From CAZYYO01 sp964650965 (lineage in GTDB: Bacteria; Bacillota; Clostridia; Lachnospirales; Lachnospiraceae), in contig CAZYYO010000008.1 of NCBI GenBank assembly GCA_964650965.1, positions 1 through 51,431 of the forward strand: DNA of 51,431 nt, given 5' to 3'. A model generated the notes under the pieces. It was not told the origin of the DNA and searched no databases. It saw nothing but the letters and a program-made list of their open reading frames with translations. A program made the position numbers and the translations under genes. This document shows, piece by piece, positions 7,394-15,154 of this stretch. The first letter of the stretch is position 1. Every line of letters starts with the position of its first letter.

Positions 7394-8274
7394 TATAAAG
7401 TGATAATTAAGTGAAAGGTTCCAAAGGGATATACAATAGGAATAACAAAGGTATCTTTGGCTAGCGTTACCACATCCTGGGTTTCTACTTCAGGAGGAGA
7501 TAATTCCAATTCAATGGAGTAGTCATTGGACATATTTACCAGAAACAAGCCATTATGTAAATTGAGAAAGTCTTCAATAGATGCCTGTACATATTCATCA
7601 AATTCTTGGAAGTTGTCCTTGGCATAGCGGCTGGCAAAGGCAATGGCAACGTCCTGGGGCATGTCAATACTGGAAAGATAGTCAAACATTCCGCTGATTT
7701 TCTGCTTAACACAGTAAGTAACGGGATATTCCTGACAGGCAATGGGCGGGAGAGGTGTAAAATCTTCCCCAATAAAACGTGTCAGACTGTTAAAGAGAAG
7801 ACTCATGTACATTAAAGAGTAGTCTGTAATGGGTTTCTCAATATCTACGAAGAAATTCTTCACCAGACTCAAAACTCGGTCTTCATCTAAGGTGCTTTCA
7901 TTTAAATCTAAAAGCTCGTTTTGTGCCTGATAGTCCAGGATTAATGATTCTAAATCAGAGTGAGTTAGAACCTTTTGCTCTACTAATATTTGACCCAGAA
8001 GAAGATAATCCGGGGTCTGCTCCTGTAACAAAGCTTCCACCTGTGCACGAGTTAGATAGCCACGTTCTACAGCAATCTCGCCAAAACGCTTGTCTTCTCT
8101 AGTTTGAACATAACATACCTCATCTACCTCCTGTGCAGTCATGTAGCCATGGTGAATAGCCAAGGGTCCAAGCTTAATATGAGATTTAGAGAAGCGGGAA
8201 ATGGCATCAATTAATTCTGGGGCGGTTACCGCCTCTTTATTTAACAGATAACTTCCAAAAAATTGTGCATACAT
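7393..8274 (-). CDS. CheX-like protein with N-terminal three-repeat domain
   Basis: 293 residues in two parts. Residues about 15-120 hold three related units, around LGPLAIHHGYMT, FGEIAVERGYLTRAQVEAL and LGQILVEQKVLTHSDLESL, resembling the N-terminal modules of type II/IV secretion ATPases (GspE/MshEN-like). From about 145 the sequence resembles CheX, a CheY-P phosphatase, with a stretch around ASIEDFLNLHNGLF that aligns to the family ExxN helix; there the acid may be Asp rather than Glu. The gene lies six bases downstream of a CheY gene on the same strand, so it probably acts on that response regulator. What the repeats bind is not known, though MshEN modules bind cyclic di-GMP in some proteins. 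Family call is moderate. Confidence 0.65.
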   Translation of the reverse strand: MYAQFFGSYLLNKEAVTAPELIDAISRFSKSHIKLGPLAIHHGYMTAQEVDEVCYVQTREDKRFGEIAVERGYLTRAQVEALLQEQTPDYLLLGQILVEQKVLTHSDLESLILDYQAQNELLDLNESTLDEDRVLSLVKNFFVDIEKPITDYSLMYMSLLFNSLTRFIGEDFTPLPPIACQEYPVTYCVKQKISGMFDYLSSIDMPQDVAIAFASRYAKDNFQEFDEYVQASIEDFLNLHNGLFLVNMSNDYSIELELSPPEVETQDVVTLAKDTFVIPIVYPFGTFHLIITL

Positions 8275-8280
8275 GCAGTG

Positions 8281-8661
8281 TTATCTCCCTTCAAAATAGG
8301 TCTTAATGATTTTTTCAACTTGAGCAGCATCCACAGGCTTTTGTATAAAATCCTTAGCACCTGCTTCAATTGCCTGACGCAGCTGTGATTGGGTACCAAC
8401 AGAGGATACAATAATAATCACAGCATTTTCATCAAAATCTACAATCTCTTTTACTGCGTCAGTTCCGTTTTTTTCCGGCATAACAATGTCTAAAAAAACA
8501 AGAGATGGGTGATGAGATTTATATTGATCGATGGCCTGTTGACCATTTGTAGCTTCGATGATTTCCGATGAAGGTTCATACGCAGTGACAATATCTTTCA
8601 ACTGTTTTCTTGCTAGTATAGAATCGTCGCATATTAAAATTTTTTCATTTGATTCGTTCAT
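8281..8661 (-). CDS. CheY-like single-domain response regulator
   Basis: 126 residues, receiver domain only. The acidic pair is D12-D13, the phospho-acceptor D58 lies in FLDIVMPEKNG, the Ser/Thr position is S86-S87 and the conserved Lys is K108 in FIQKPVD. The minus-strand ATG follows GGGAGG. It is co-transcribed with the CheX-like phosphatase and has its own promoter. No chemoreceptor, CheA or flagellar gene is nearby, so the output could be motility or another c-di-GMP or switch system. Confidence 0.9.
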   Translation of the reverse strand: MNESNEKILICDDSILARKQLKDIVTAYEPSSEIIEATNGQQAIDQYKSHHPSLVFLDIVMPEKNGTDAVKEIVDFDENAVIIIVSSVGTQSQLRQAIEAGAKDFIQKPVDAAQVEKIIKTYFEGR

Positions 8662-8699
8662 ATGGGGTTCCTCCCTTGAGGTGATTTACATGTATCTTA

Positions 8700-8728
8700 A
8701 TTTTACACCTTGCAACATAATTATTCAA
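8700..8728 (-). promoter_or_regulatory. Sigma-A promoter of cheY-cheX pair
   Basis: On the minus strand TTGAAT (8728-8723), a 17-base spacer and TAAAAT (8705-8700), about 40 bases before the CheY start. Confidence 0.6.
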
Positions 8729-8745
8729 TTATTTTAGTTAAGAAG

Positions 8746-8775
8746 TTTACTTTTAACAGAAAGAATGGATATAAT
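8746..8775 (+). promoter_or_regulatory. Sigma-A promoter of small membrane protein and two-component system
   Basis: TTTACT (8746-8751), an 18-base spacer and a perfect TATAAT (8770-8775), about 33 bases before the start at 8809; divergent from the CheY promoter. Confidence 0.65.
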
Positions 8776-8808
8776 GGTTCTAATAAATAGTAGATAGGAG
8801 ACAAGAAA

Positions 8809-9150
8809 ATGGATTATATGGTAATTTTTGATATTGTTATTTTAGCATTAGGAGTTTACGAATTATATGCAACGTGGAAGATGAGAAGAGAGCAGAAAAT
8901 AAGTACATTATATGTGGCACCTCAGGAGATTGAAAAATGTCTAAATCCGGAAGCGTTTATCGCGTTTTTGTCAAAGCGAGCAATGATTTTCGGACTGATT
9001 ACCGCGGCTTTTGGAATTGAGGGTCTCGTGGATGATTTGCTGTATGATTTAGGAACCTGGGTAAAGGTAGTTGCTCTGGTTATTTTCATTGGAACCTGGG
9101 GATGGTTTTCCTTCGAACTACGAAAAGGAAAAAATAAATATTTTAAATAA
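8809..9150 (+). CDS. Small membrane protein, unknown function
   Basis: 113 residues, not recognised. Three hydrophobic stretches are visible: about 3-20 (VIFDIVILALGVYELY), 58-74 (MIFGLITAAFGIEGLV) and 84-102 (VKVVALVIFIGTWGWF), with basic residues between the first two and at the end (KGKNKYFK), suggesting an integral membrane protein. It precedes an OmpR-type response regulator by 65 bases with no terminator, so all three genes may be one transcript and this protein could be an accessory to the sensor kinase. That link is inference. Confidence 0.6.
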   Translation: MDYMVIFDIVILALGVYELYATWKMRREQKISTLYVAPQEIEKCLNPEAFIAFLSKRAMIFGLITAAFGIEGLVDDLLYDLGTWVKVVALVIFIGTWGWFSFELRKGKNKYFK

Positions 9151-9215
9151 AAATCATCACACAGCTATCACATTGGCGGGGTATTATTGAGAAGTGCAGT
9201 GGAGGATGATTAATT

Positions 9216-9887
9216 ATGAATAAGATATTAGTGGTAGATGATGAGGATAAAATTCGCAGCGTTATTCGTAAATATGGAGAGTTCGAGGGCTATCAGGTGC
9301 AGGAAGCTACAGATGGAATGGATGCCATCGCTAAGTGCAGGCGGGAAGATTTTGACCTGCTGATTTTGGATGTAATGATGCCAAAGCTAGATGGCTTTTC
9401 TACCTGCAGGGAGATTAAGAAAATCAAGGATATTCCAGTGATTATGCTGTCTGCAAGAGGGGAAGAATATGATCGAATCCATGGTTTTGAATCTGGTGTG
9501 GACGATTATGTTGTGAAACCCTTTTCTCCTAAGGAATTAATGATGCGGGTGAAGGTGGTCATGGCACGCTACAACCAGACACAGCAGGAACAAGAAAAAT
9601 ATGTCTATGAGGGACTGGAAGTAAACTTTACAGCAAGAACGGTGTCCGTAGACGGAAAAAGAATCGATATGTCTCCCAAGGAATATGAATTGTTATTTTA
9701 TCTGGTAAGAAATCGAAATATCGCCCTGGAGCGGGAAAAATTAATCACCCAGGTCTGGGGATATGATTACTACGGGGATGACCGTACCTTAGATACCCAT
9801 ATTAAGCTGCTTCGTAACAGCCTAGGAGAGTATCGAAAGCTGTTGGTCACCCTAAGAGGAGTAGGATATCGTTTTGAAAGCCAATAA
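9216..9887 (+). CDS. OmpR/PhoB-family response regulator
   Basis: 223 residues: receiver domain (about 1-115) with D8-D9-E10, phospho-acceptor D52 in LILDVMMPKLDG and K101 in VVKPF, then a winged-helix DNA-binding domain (about 128-222) with SPKEYELLFYLV and RTLDTHIKLLRNSLG. GTGGAGG lies upstream of the ATG. The end overlaps the histidine kinase gene by 14 bases, the normal pair arrangement. The signal and regulon are unknown. Confidence 0.93.
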   Translation: MNKILVVDDEDKIRSVIRKYGEFEGYQVQEATDGMDAIAKCRREDFDLLILDVMMPKLDGFSTCREIKKIKDIPVIMLSARGEEYDRIHGFESGVDDYVVKPFSPKELMMRVKVVMARYNQTQQEQEKYVYEGLEVNFTARTVSVDGKRIDMSPKEYELLFYLVRNRNIALEREKLITQVWGYDYYGDDRTLDTHIKLLRNSLGEYRKLLVTLRGVGYRFESQ

Positions 9888-11403
9888 GAGAAAAGATAAA
9901 ATTAGTTTAAAATGGAAGGTGTTTTTTGTTCTGCTGGCATTTACCGGAGTTTTGTTATTCCTTGTCTGGTTATTTCAAATTGTTTATCTAGATGATTTCT
10001 ACAAGCTGATTAAACGACGTGAAACAGAAAAGGTTCTTGATGAGGCAGAGGATATTCTAAAGGACAGCGATGATGTTACCACGGATATTGAACAGCTTGC
10101 TGCTCAAAACAGTATGGCAGTATATGTTACAGATGCCCAGGGAAATGCTCTGTTTAATGCAGAGTACATACCTAATTCCAGGATGGGGTCTTTAACCCAG
10201 GAGCAATTTGATTTGTTTTATCAAAGTGCTTTGGAAAATGGTGGAGAAACTGTGGTTGAATATCAGGGAAGTAAAATGAAGGATATGCTAGGGGATGATT
10301 CTGTTGTTCCCCCTGATAAACCCACAAATTCAGAAGGAGAGAACGTGTATCAGAATCTTCCGGAGGAATTTGTTCAAAATCGTGGCATGGACAGAGCGCA
10401 AAGTGTTATTTATATTAAAATCATTACCGTTAAGGAACAGGAAAGAGTTCTTATGGTTAATGCGGTACTTACCCCAGTAGATGCTACCGTCTCTACTCTG
10501 AAGGTCCAGTTATTTGTTATCTCGCTTACGATGCTTGCGTTTGCTGTTATTACTGCGCTTATTGCATCCAGATGGATTTCAAAATCTATTATTCAGGTGA
10601 ATTCCTCTGCAAGAAAGCTGGCCCAGGGAGAATTTGACATATCCTTTGATGGCAGAGATTACAGAGAAATTGCCCAGCTGTCAGATACCTTGAATTACGC
10701 GGCCGGAGAATTAAAGAAGACAGAGGACTTGCGCCGGGAATTAATTGCCAATGTATCTCACGACCTGCGAACGCCGTTGACGATGATTAAAGCATACTCT
10801 GAGGTAATGCGGGATATTCCGGGAGAAAATACGCCGGAAAATGTACAGGTGATTATTGACGAATCACAGCGATTAACCAATCTGGTGAATGATATGCTAG
10901 ATATCTCCAAGCTGCAGGCGAAAACCGTGGAGCTTCAGGTAGCTGACTACAATCTTACAGACAGCATCAGAAAGGTCTTGCAGAGATATCATAAGCTCAA
11001 AGAGCAGGATGGATATATTTTTGAATTCCAATACAAAAAGGAAATAATAATTGCAGCGGATGAAGATAAAATATATCAGGTTATATATAATTTAATGAAC
11101 AATGCCATAAATTATACCGGGGAAGATAAGCGGATTATGGTTCGGCAAATCCTTCATAACGACATGGTAAGAGTGGAGGTAGAGGATACAGGAGATGGGA
11201 TTGAATCCAAAAACATCCCCTATGTATGGGACCGATATTATAAGGTTGACAAAGAACATAAGCGAGCCATTCAGGGAACCGGACTGGGACTTTCCATTGT
11301 AAAGAAGATTTTGGATTTACATCATGCAGCTTATGGAGTAATCAGTAACAGTGGGCAGGGTGCTTTGTTCTGGTTTGAGTTGCCGGTAAAGGAAGAATTG
11401 TAA
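9874..11403 (+). CDS. Sensor histidine kinase
   Basis: 509 residues. A membrane segment at about 14-38 and another at about 212-232 enclose an extracytoplasmic sensor of about 170 residues rich in acidic residues; a HAMP domain follows (about 230-285). The HisKA box has phospho-acceptor H296 in ANVSHDLRTPLTMIKAYSE. The ATPase boxes are NLMNNAINYT (N), DTGDGI (G1) and GTGLGLSIVKK (G2). I used TTG at 9874 because no in-frame ATG occurs before the first membrane segment and the frame overlaps the regulator gene, indicating coupling. A strong terminator follows. Confidence 0.9.
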   Translation: MKANKRKDKISLKWKVFFVLLAFTGVLLFLVWLFQIVYLDDFYKLIKRRETEKVLDEAEDILKDSDDVTTDIEQLAAQNSMAVYVTDAQGNALFNAEYIPNSRMGSLTQEQFDLFYQSALENGGETVVEYQGSKMKDMLGDDSVVPPDKPTNSEGENVYQNLPEEFVQNRGMDRAQSVIYIKIITVKEQERVLMVNAVLTPVDATVSTLKVQLFVISLTMLAFAVITALIASRWISKSIIQVNSSARKLAQGEFDISFDGRDYREIAQLSDTLNYAAGELKKTEDLRRELIANVSHDLRTPLTMIKAYSEVMRDIPGENTPENVQVIIDESQRLTNLVNDMLDISKLQAKTVELQVADYNLTDSIRKVLQRYHKLKEQDGYIFEFQYKKEIIIAADEDKIYQVIYNLMNNAINYTGEDKRIMVRQILHNDMVRVEVEDTGDGIESKNIPYVWDRYYKVDKEHKRAIQGTGLGLSIVKKILDLHHAAYGVISNSGQGALFWFELPVKEEL

Positions 11404-11404
11404 T

Positions 11405-11449
11405 AAAAAAGGATTTTCATCAACAAAGATGAAAATCCTTTTTTTATTA
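11405..11449. terminator. Bidirectional terminator between kinase and citrate synthase
   Basis: AAAAAAGGATTTTCATC and its exact complement enclose a 6-base loop; runs of T and A flank both sides, so it can stop both convergent transcripts. Confidence 0.9.
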
Positions 11450-11471
11450 CATCCCAAATCGGGACTGAAAA

Positions 11472-12839
11472 TTAATTTCGCTCTTCCATAGGAACGTATT
11501 CCTTATGCTCACAAACGGTCATATATGCAGGCCTCATAATCTTGCCATTGTGGCAGATTTCTTCCATGCGATGAGCACTCCATCCGGCAATTCTTGCAAT
11601 TGCAAAAATAGGTGTATACAGCTCTAAAGGAAGACCAAGCATCTCATATACAAAGCCACTGTAGAAATCCACATTAGGACTAACACCCTTGTAGATTTTG
11701 CGCTCCTCTGCAATGATTTGAGGGGCTAATTTCTCCACCATGGTATATAAAGCAAATTCCTTTTGGTAGCCCTTTTCCTTAGACAGCTCTTCTACATAAG
11801 AATGGAAGGTGACAGCTCTAGGATCAGACAGAGAGTATACCGCATGACCCATTCCATAGATAAGTCCCGCGTGGTCAAAGGCTTCCTTGTTAAGAAGTGC
11901 CCGCAGGTAATCCCCAACCTCTTTTTCACTGGTCCAATCGGTGAGATGTTCCTTCATGTCAGAGAACATTTTCACAACCTTAATATTAGCACCACCGTGT
12001 TTCGGACCCTTCAGGCTTCCGATTGCAGCAGCAATGGCAGAGTAGGTATCGGTACCAGAGGATGATACCAGATGGGTCGTGAAGGTGGAGTTATTACCAC
12101 CACCATGCTCCATATGAAGAATCAATGCCACGTCTAGCAGCTTAGCTTCTAAGGATGTGAACTTACTGTCGTCTCTTAAACAGTGTAAGATGTTCTCTGC
12201 AGTAGAGTATTCTCTCTTCGTCGGATGGATAATCAAGCTTTCTCCATTATGATAATGACGAAAAGCCTGATAGCCATAAACGGAAAGAAGAGGAAACATA
12301 CTAATCAGCTGAAGGCACTGACGTAATACGTTAGGAGAAGAAGTATCATCTGCATGATCATCATAGGAATATAAAGTGAGTACACTTCTTGCTAAGGTAT
12401 TCATCATGTCCCGGCTTGGTTTCTTCATAATCACATCTCTTACAAAATTAGGTGGAAGAGAGCGATACTCTCCAAGAATATCACAGAAATCTGCTAATTC
12501 TTTCTTGTTGGGAAGTTTTCCAAACAGAAGAAGAAAACAACATTCTTCAAATCCAAAATGGGTTTCTGGATCCATATTTTTTATGATTTCCTGTACATTA
12601 TATCCACGATAAAACAACTGTCCATCACAAGGGACAGATTTGCCATCCACAATTTTGCTGGAGTTTACTTCGGAAATATCTGTAATACCAACCAGTACAC
12701 CTTTTCCATTCAGGTCACGCAGGCCTCTTTTTACATCATACTGGGAGTATAAATCCGGATCAATATAAGATGATTTTCTTGACAATTCGGCTAATTTCAC
12801 AAGTTCTGGAGTAATTTCGCTAAATGAATTACTAGTCAT
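11472..12839 (-). CDS. gltA: Citrate synthase
   Basis: Condenses acetyl-CoA and oxaloacetate. The catalytic motifs are present: HMEHGGGNNSTFT (first His), GPKHGGAN, GMGHAVYSLSDPRA (second His) and SPNVDFYSGFVY (active Asp). The 455-residue length exceeds the usual 370-430, with an N-terminal extension of about 45 residues before the FRGY-like LFYRGYNVQEI; this is common in clostridial Si-type enzymes. The ATG follows AAGGAGG. The gene is divergent from PEP carboxykinase, so C4 entry and exit of the partial TCA pathway sit side by side. Two overlapping dyads lie in its leader. Confidence 0.93.
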   Translation of the reverse strand: MTSNSFSEITPELVKLAELSRKSSYIDPDLYSQYDVKRGLRDLNGKGVLVGITDISEVNSSKIVDGKSVPCDGQLFYRGYNVQEIIKNMDPETHFGFEECCFLLLFGKLPNKKELADFCDILGEYRSLPPNFVRDVIMKKPSRDMMNTLARSVLTLYSYDDHADDTSSPNVLRQCLQLISMFPLLSVYGYQAFRHYHNGESLIIHPTKREYSTAENILHCLRDDSKFTSLEAKLLDVALILHMEHGGGNNSTFTTHLVSSSGTDTYSAIAAAIGSLKGPKHGGANIKVVKMFSDMKEHLTDWTSEKEVGDYLRALLNKEAFDHAGLIYGMGHAVYSLSDPRAVTFHSYVEELSKEKGYQKEFALYTMVEKLAPQIIAEERKIYKGVSPNVDFYSGFVYEMLGLPLELYTPIFAIARIAGWSAHRMEEICHNGKIMRPAYMTVCEHKEYVPMEERN

Positions 12840-12871
12840 ATGTAGAACCTCCTTACTTTTTATGTCGTACC

Positions 12872-12896
12872 TATCCCCTGGGGGATAAGTCTTATC
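12872..12896. promoter_or_regulatory. Overlapping dyads in citrate synthase leader, possible operator
   Basis: TATCCCC-TG-GGGGATA (12872-12887) is a perfect 7-bp inverted repeat. It overlaps a second, GATAAG-T-CTTATC (12884-12896). On the minus strand a plausible -10 near 12905-12920 would place both just downstream of the start site, where a repressor could block elongation. No T run follows, so it is not a terminator. The binding protein is unknown. Confidence 0.5.
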
Positions 12897-13008
12897 TAAC
12901 TCCTATATATTATCATTGTATGGATTCGAAAACAAGAAAAAAATAGTAAAGGGATATTAATAATAAGAAAACAATTATTAAATTTATGGAAAATAATCAG
13001 AAAAACGA

Positions 13009-13036
13009 TTGACAAAAAAATAACTTATAGTATAGT
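13009..13036 (+). promoter_or_regulatory. Sigma-A promoter of pckA
   Basis: Perfect TTGACA (13009-13014), a 16-base spacer and TATAGT (13031-13036), giving a leader of about 55 bases before pckA. Confidence 0.8.
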
Positions 13037-13099
13037 GGTACTTAGGAAAATTTGTTTCTTGTTTCCAATACAATTAAAAGAAGAGAGGAATTAGTCAGC

Positions 13100-14704
13100 A
13101 TGAAGAAAATTGATTTAACTCAGTATGGCATTAACGGAGCAACCGAAGTTGTATATAACCCTTCTTATGAAGAGTTATATAAAGAAGAAATGAGACCAGA
13201 GCTTGAGGGATTTGAAGTTGGTCAGGAAAGTGAACTTGGCGCTGTCAATGTAATGACTGGCGTATATACAGGACGTTCCCCAAAAGATAAATTTATCGTT
13301 ATGGATGAGAACTCCAAAGATACCGTATGGTGGACATCTGAGGAATACAAGAATGATAATCATCCAGCATCAGAAGAATCTTGGGAAGCAGTAAAGAAAA
13401 TCGCAATTAATGAATTATGCGGTAAGAAATTATTTGTTGTTGATGCATTCTGTGGTGCTAATGCAGATACAAGAATGGCAGTACGTTTCATTATGGAAGT
13501 AGCTTGGCAGGCACATTTCGTAGAAAATATGTTCATTAAGCCAACTGCTGAAGAGCTTGAGAATTTTGAGCCGGATTTCGTAGTATACAATGCTTCAAAA
13601 GCAAAAGTTGAGAACTTCCAGGAATTAGGACTTAACTCTGAAACAGCAGTTATGTTCAATATTACCAGTCGTGAGCAGGTTATTGTTAACACATGGTATG
13701 GCGGAGAGATGAAGAAGGGTATGTTCTCAATGATGAACTATTACCTCCCACTTAAGGGAATTGCATCTATGCATTGCTCAGCTAATACAGATTTAGATGG
13801 AAAGAACACAGCAGTATTCTTTGGCCTTTCTGGAACAGGTAAAACCACATTATCTACAGATCCTAAGCGTCTCTTAATTGGTGATGATGAGCACGGATGG
13901 GATGATAATGGCGTATTCAACTTCGAAGGTGGATGTTACGCTAAGGTTATTAACCTTGACAAGGATTCTGAGCCAGATATCTATAATGCAATCAGACGTA
14001 ATGCATTATTAGAAAATGTTACCATTGATGAAAATGGAAAAATTGACTTTGATGATAAGAGCGTTACTGAGAATACTCGTGTATCTTATCCTATCGATCA
14101 TATCGACAATATTGTACGTCCAATTTCTTCTGCGCCAGCAGCTAAGGATGTTATCTTCCTTTCCGCAGATGCATTTGGAGTACTTCCTCCAGTATCAATC
14201 TTAACACCAGAACAGACAAAGTATTATTTCCTTTCCGGATTTACTGCTAAATTAGCTGGTACAGAAAGAGGAATTACAGAGCCAACACCTACTTTCTCTG
14301 CATGCTTCGGACAGGCTTTCTTAGAGCTTCATCCTACAAAATATGCTGAGGAATTAGTTAAGAGAATGGAAAAGAGCGGTGCAAAAGCTTATCTTGTTAA
14401 TACAGGATGGAACGGCACTGGAAAACGTATCTCTATTAAAGATACTCGTTGTATCATTGATGCAATCCTTAATGGTAGCATTGCAAATGTTCCAACGAAG
14501 AAAGTTCCTTACTTTGATTTTGAAGTTCCAACTGAGCTTCCAGGAGTTGACACGAACATTTTAGATCCACGTGATACCTATGCAAATGCTTCTGAATGGG
14601 AAGAGAAAGCAAAAGACCTTGCTGGACGTTTCATTAAGAACTTTGCTAAGTATGAAGGAAACGAGGCTGGAAAAGCTTTAGTTGCAGCTGGTCCTCAGTT
14701 ATAA
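13100..14704 (+). CDS. pckA: Phosphoenolpyruvate carboxykinase (ATP)
   Basis: Interconverts oxaloacetate and PEP with ATP/ADP. The P-loop GLSGTGKTT, the upstream YYLPLKGIASMHCSAN and VYTGRSPKDKF are diagnostic for the ATP-dependent class. The length is 534 residues, as usual. I placed the start at ATG 13100 after AGAGAGGA; the frame extends to a TTG 48 bases upstream that lies at the transcription start. In anaerobic Clostridia this enzyme often fixes CO2 toward oxaloacetate, fitting its place beside citrate synthase; that role is inferred. A terminator follows. Confidence 0.96.
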   Translation: MKKIDLTQYGINGATEVVYNPSYEELYKEEMRPELEGFEVGQESELGAVNVMTGVYTGRSPKDKFIVMDENSKDTVWWTSEEYKNDNHPASEESWEAVKKIAINELCGKKLFVVDAFCGANADTRMAVRFIMEVAWQAHFVENMFIKPTAEELENFEPDFVVYNASKAKVENFQELGLNSETAVMFNITSREQVIVNTWYGGEMKKGMFSMMNYYLPLKGIASMHCSANTDLDGKNTAVFFGLSGTGKTTLSTDPKRLLIGDDEHGWDDNGVFNFEGGCYAKVINLDKDSEPDIYNAIRRNALLENVTIDENGKIDFDDKSVTENTRVSYPIDHIDNIVRPISSAPAAKDVIFLSADAFGVLPPVSILTPEQTKYYFLSGFTAKLAGTERGITEPTPTFSACFGQAFLELHPTKYAEELVKRMEKSGAKAYLVNTGWNGTGKRISIKDTRCIIDAILNGSIANVPTKKVPYFDFEVPTELPGVDTNILDPRDTYANASEWEEKAKDLAGRFIKNFAKYEGNEAGKALVAAGPQL

Positions 14705-14737
14705 GACTAGCGATTGCTTGTATCTAGCAATGATTTT

Positions 14738-14771
14738 AAGAGGCTTATCAGAAATGGTAGGTCTCTTTTTA
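14738..14771 (+). terminator. Intrinsic terminator of pckA
   Basis: AAGAGGCTTATC pairs over 12 positions, including wobbles, with GGTAGGTCTCTT around AGAAAT, then TTTTT. Confidence 0.8.
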
Positions 14772-14790
14772 ATTTCCAATTATTTTCATA

Positions 14791-14819
14791 TTGCTTTCAG
14801 ATGTATGAAATAGTATAAT
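14791..14819 (+). promoter_or_regulatory. Sigma-A promoter of the 6S RNA candidate
   Basis: TTGCTT (14791-14796), a 17-base spacer and a perfect TATAAT (14814-14819). The predicted start falls at the first base of the closing helix of the RNA. Confidence 0.75.
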
Positions 14820-14823
14820 ACAT

Positions 14824-15026
14824 TTACAAGTAAAGAACCTGAAATGTTCGATTCAACCTAATGTTTTGAACCTACATTTACTTTAAACGGGATTCTTATA
14901 TTGCCATCTGGATGTCAGGCCATCATTGTGCAGTGGAAGGCAGAAGGCTGGTTGCGGTTACCCACCTAGCTTTGCTAGGAGTCAAAATATTAGGCCCGGC
15001 ATTTTGGGCTTTACATAATGTAAAAT
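14824..15026 (+). ncRNA. ssrS: 6S RNA (SsrS) candidate
   Basis: The gene-free stretch of 450 bases after pckA folds as one long rod of about 200 bases. The closing helix pairs TTTACA (14823-14828) with TGTAAA (15019-15024), GTAAAG (14830-14835) with CTTTAC (15009-15014), and CCTGAAATG with CATTTTGGG. A second helix pairs CCTAATGTTTTGA (14857-14869) with TCAAAATATTAGG (14982-14994). Inside is a large internal loop with ACCTAC and ACGGGA on one side and a small hairpin CCTAGC-TTT-GCTAGG on the other. This closing stem, central bubble and 3'-side hairpin are the 6S layout, and 6S RNA binds sigma-A RNA polymerase. No reading frame fits. The family call is from structure and remembered sequence, not a covariance search. 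Confidence 0.75.
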
Positions 15027-15050
15027 GGAATTTATTTGTATGATAGACAA

Positions 15051-15078
15051 GGGGGCTGAGAAATCAGCTTCTTTTTTT
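15051..15078 (+). terminator. Intrinsic terminator downstream of the 6S RNA
   Basis: GGCTGA-GAAA-TCAGCT followed by TCTTTTTTT. It could end longer 6S precursors; the promoter of the next gene begins within its T run. Confidence 0.75.
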
Positions 15079-15105
15079 GTCACAAAACACATATTATGAT
15101 ATAGT
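15077..15105 (+). promoter_or_regulatory. Probable promoter of the SpoIID-like gene
   Basis: TTGTCA (15077-15082), a 17-base spacer and TATAGT (15100-15105). I looked for a sigma-E type promoter, as for spoIID in Bacillus, and found no convincing one, so use of sigma-A is tentative. Confidence 0.5.
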
Positions 15106-15154
15106 GTCACAAGTGAAAAAAGTATTATATATAGCAAGTTAAAAAGGAAGGAAT

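Noticed and set aside
15083..15154. Sigma-E promoter for the SpoIID-like gene
   Set aside because: No pair of elements matches the sigma-E consensus at a proper spacing.
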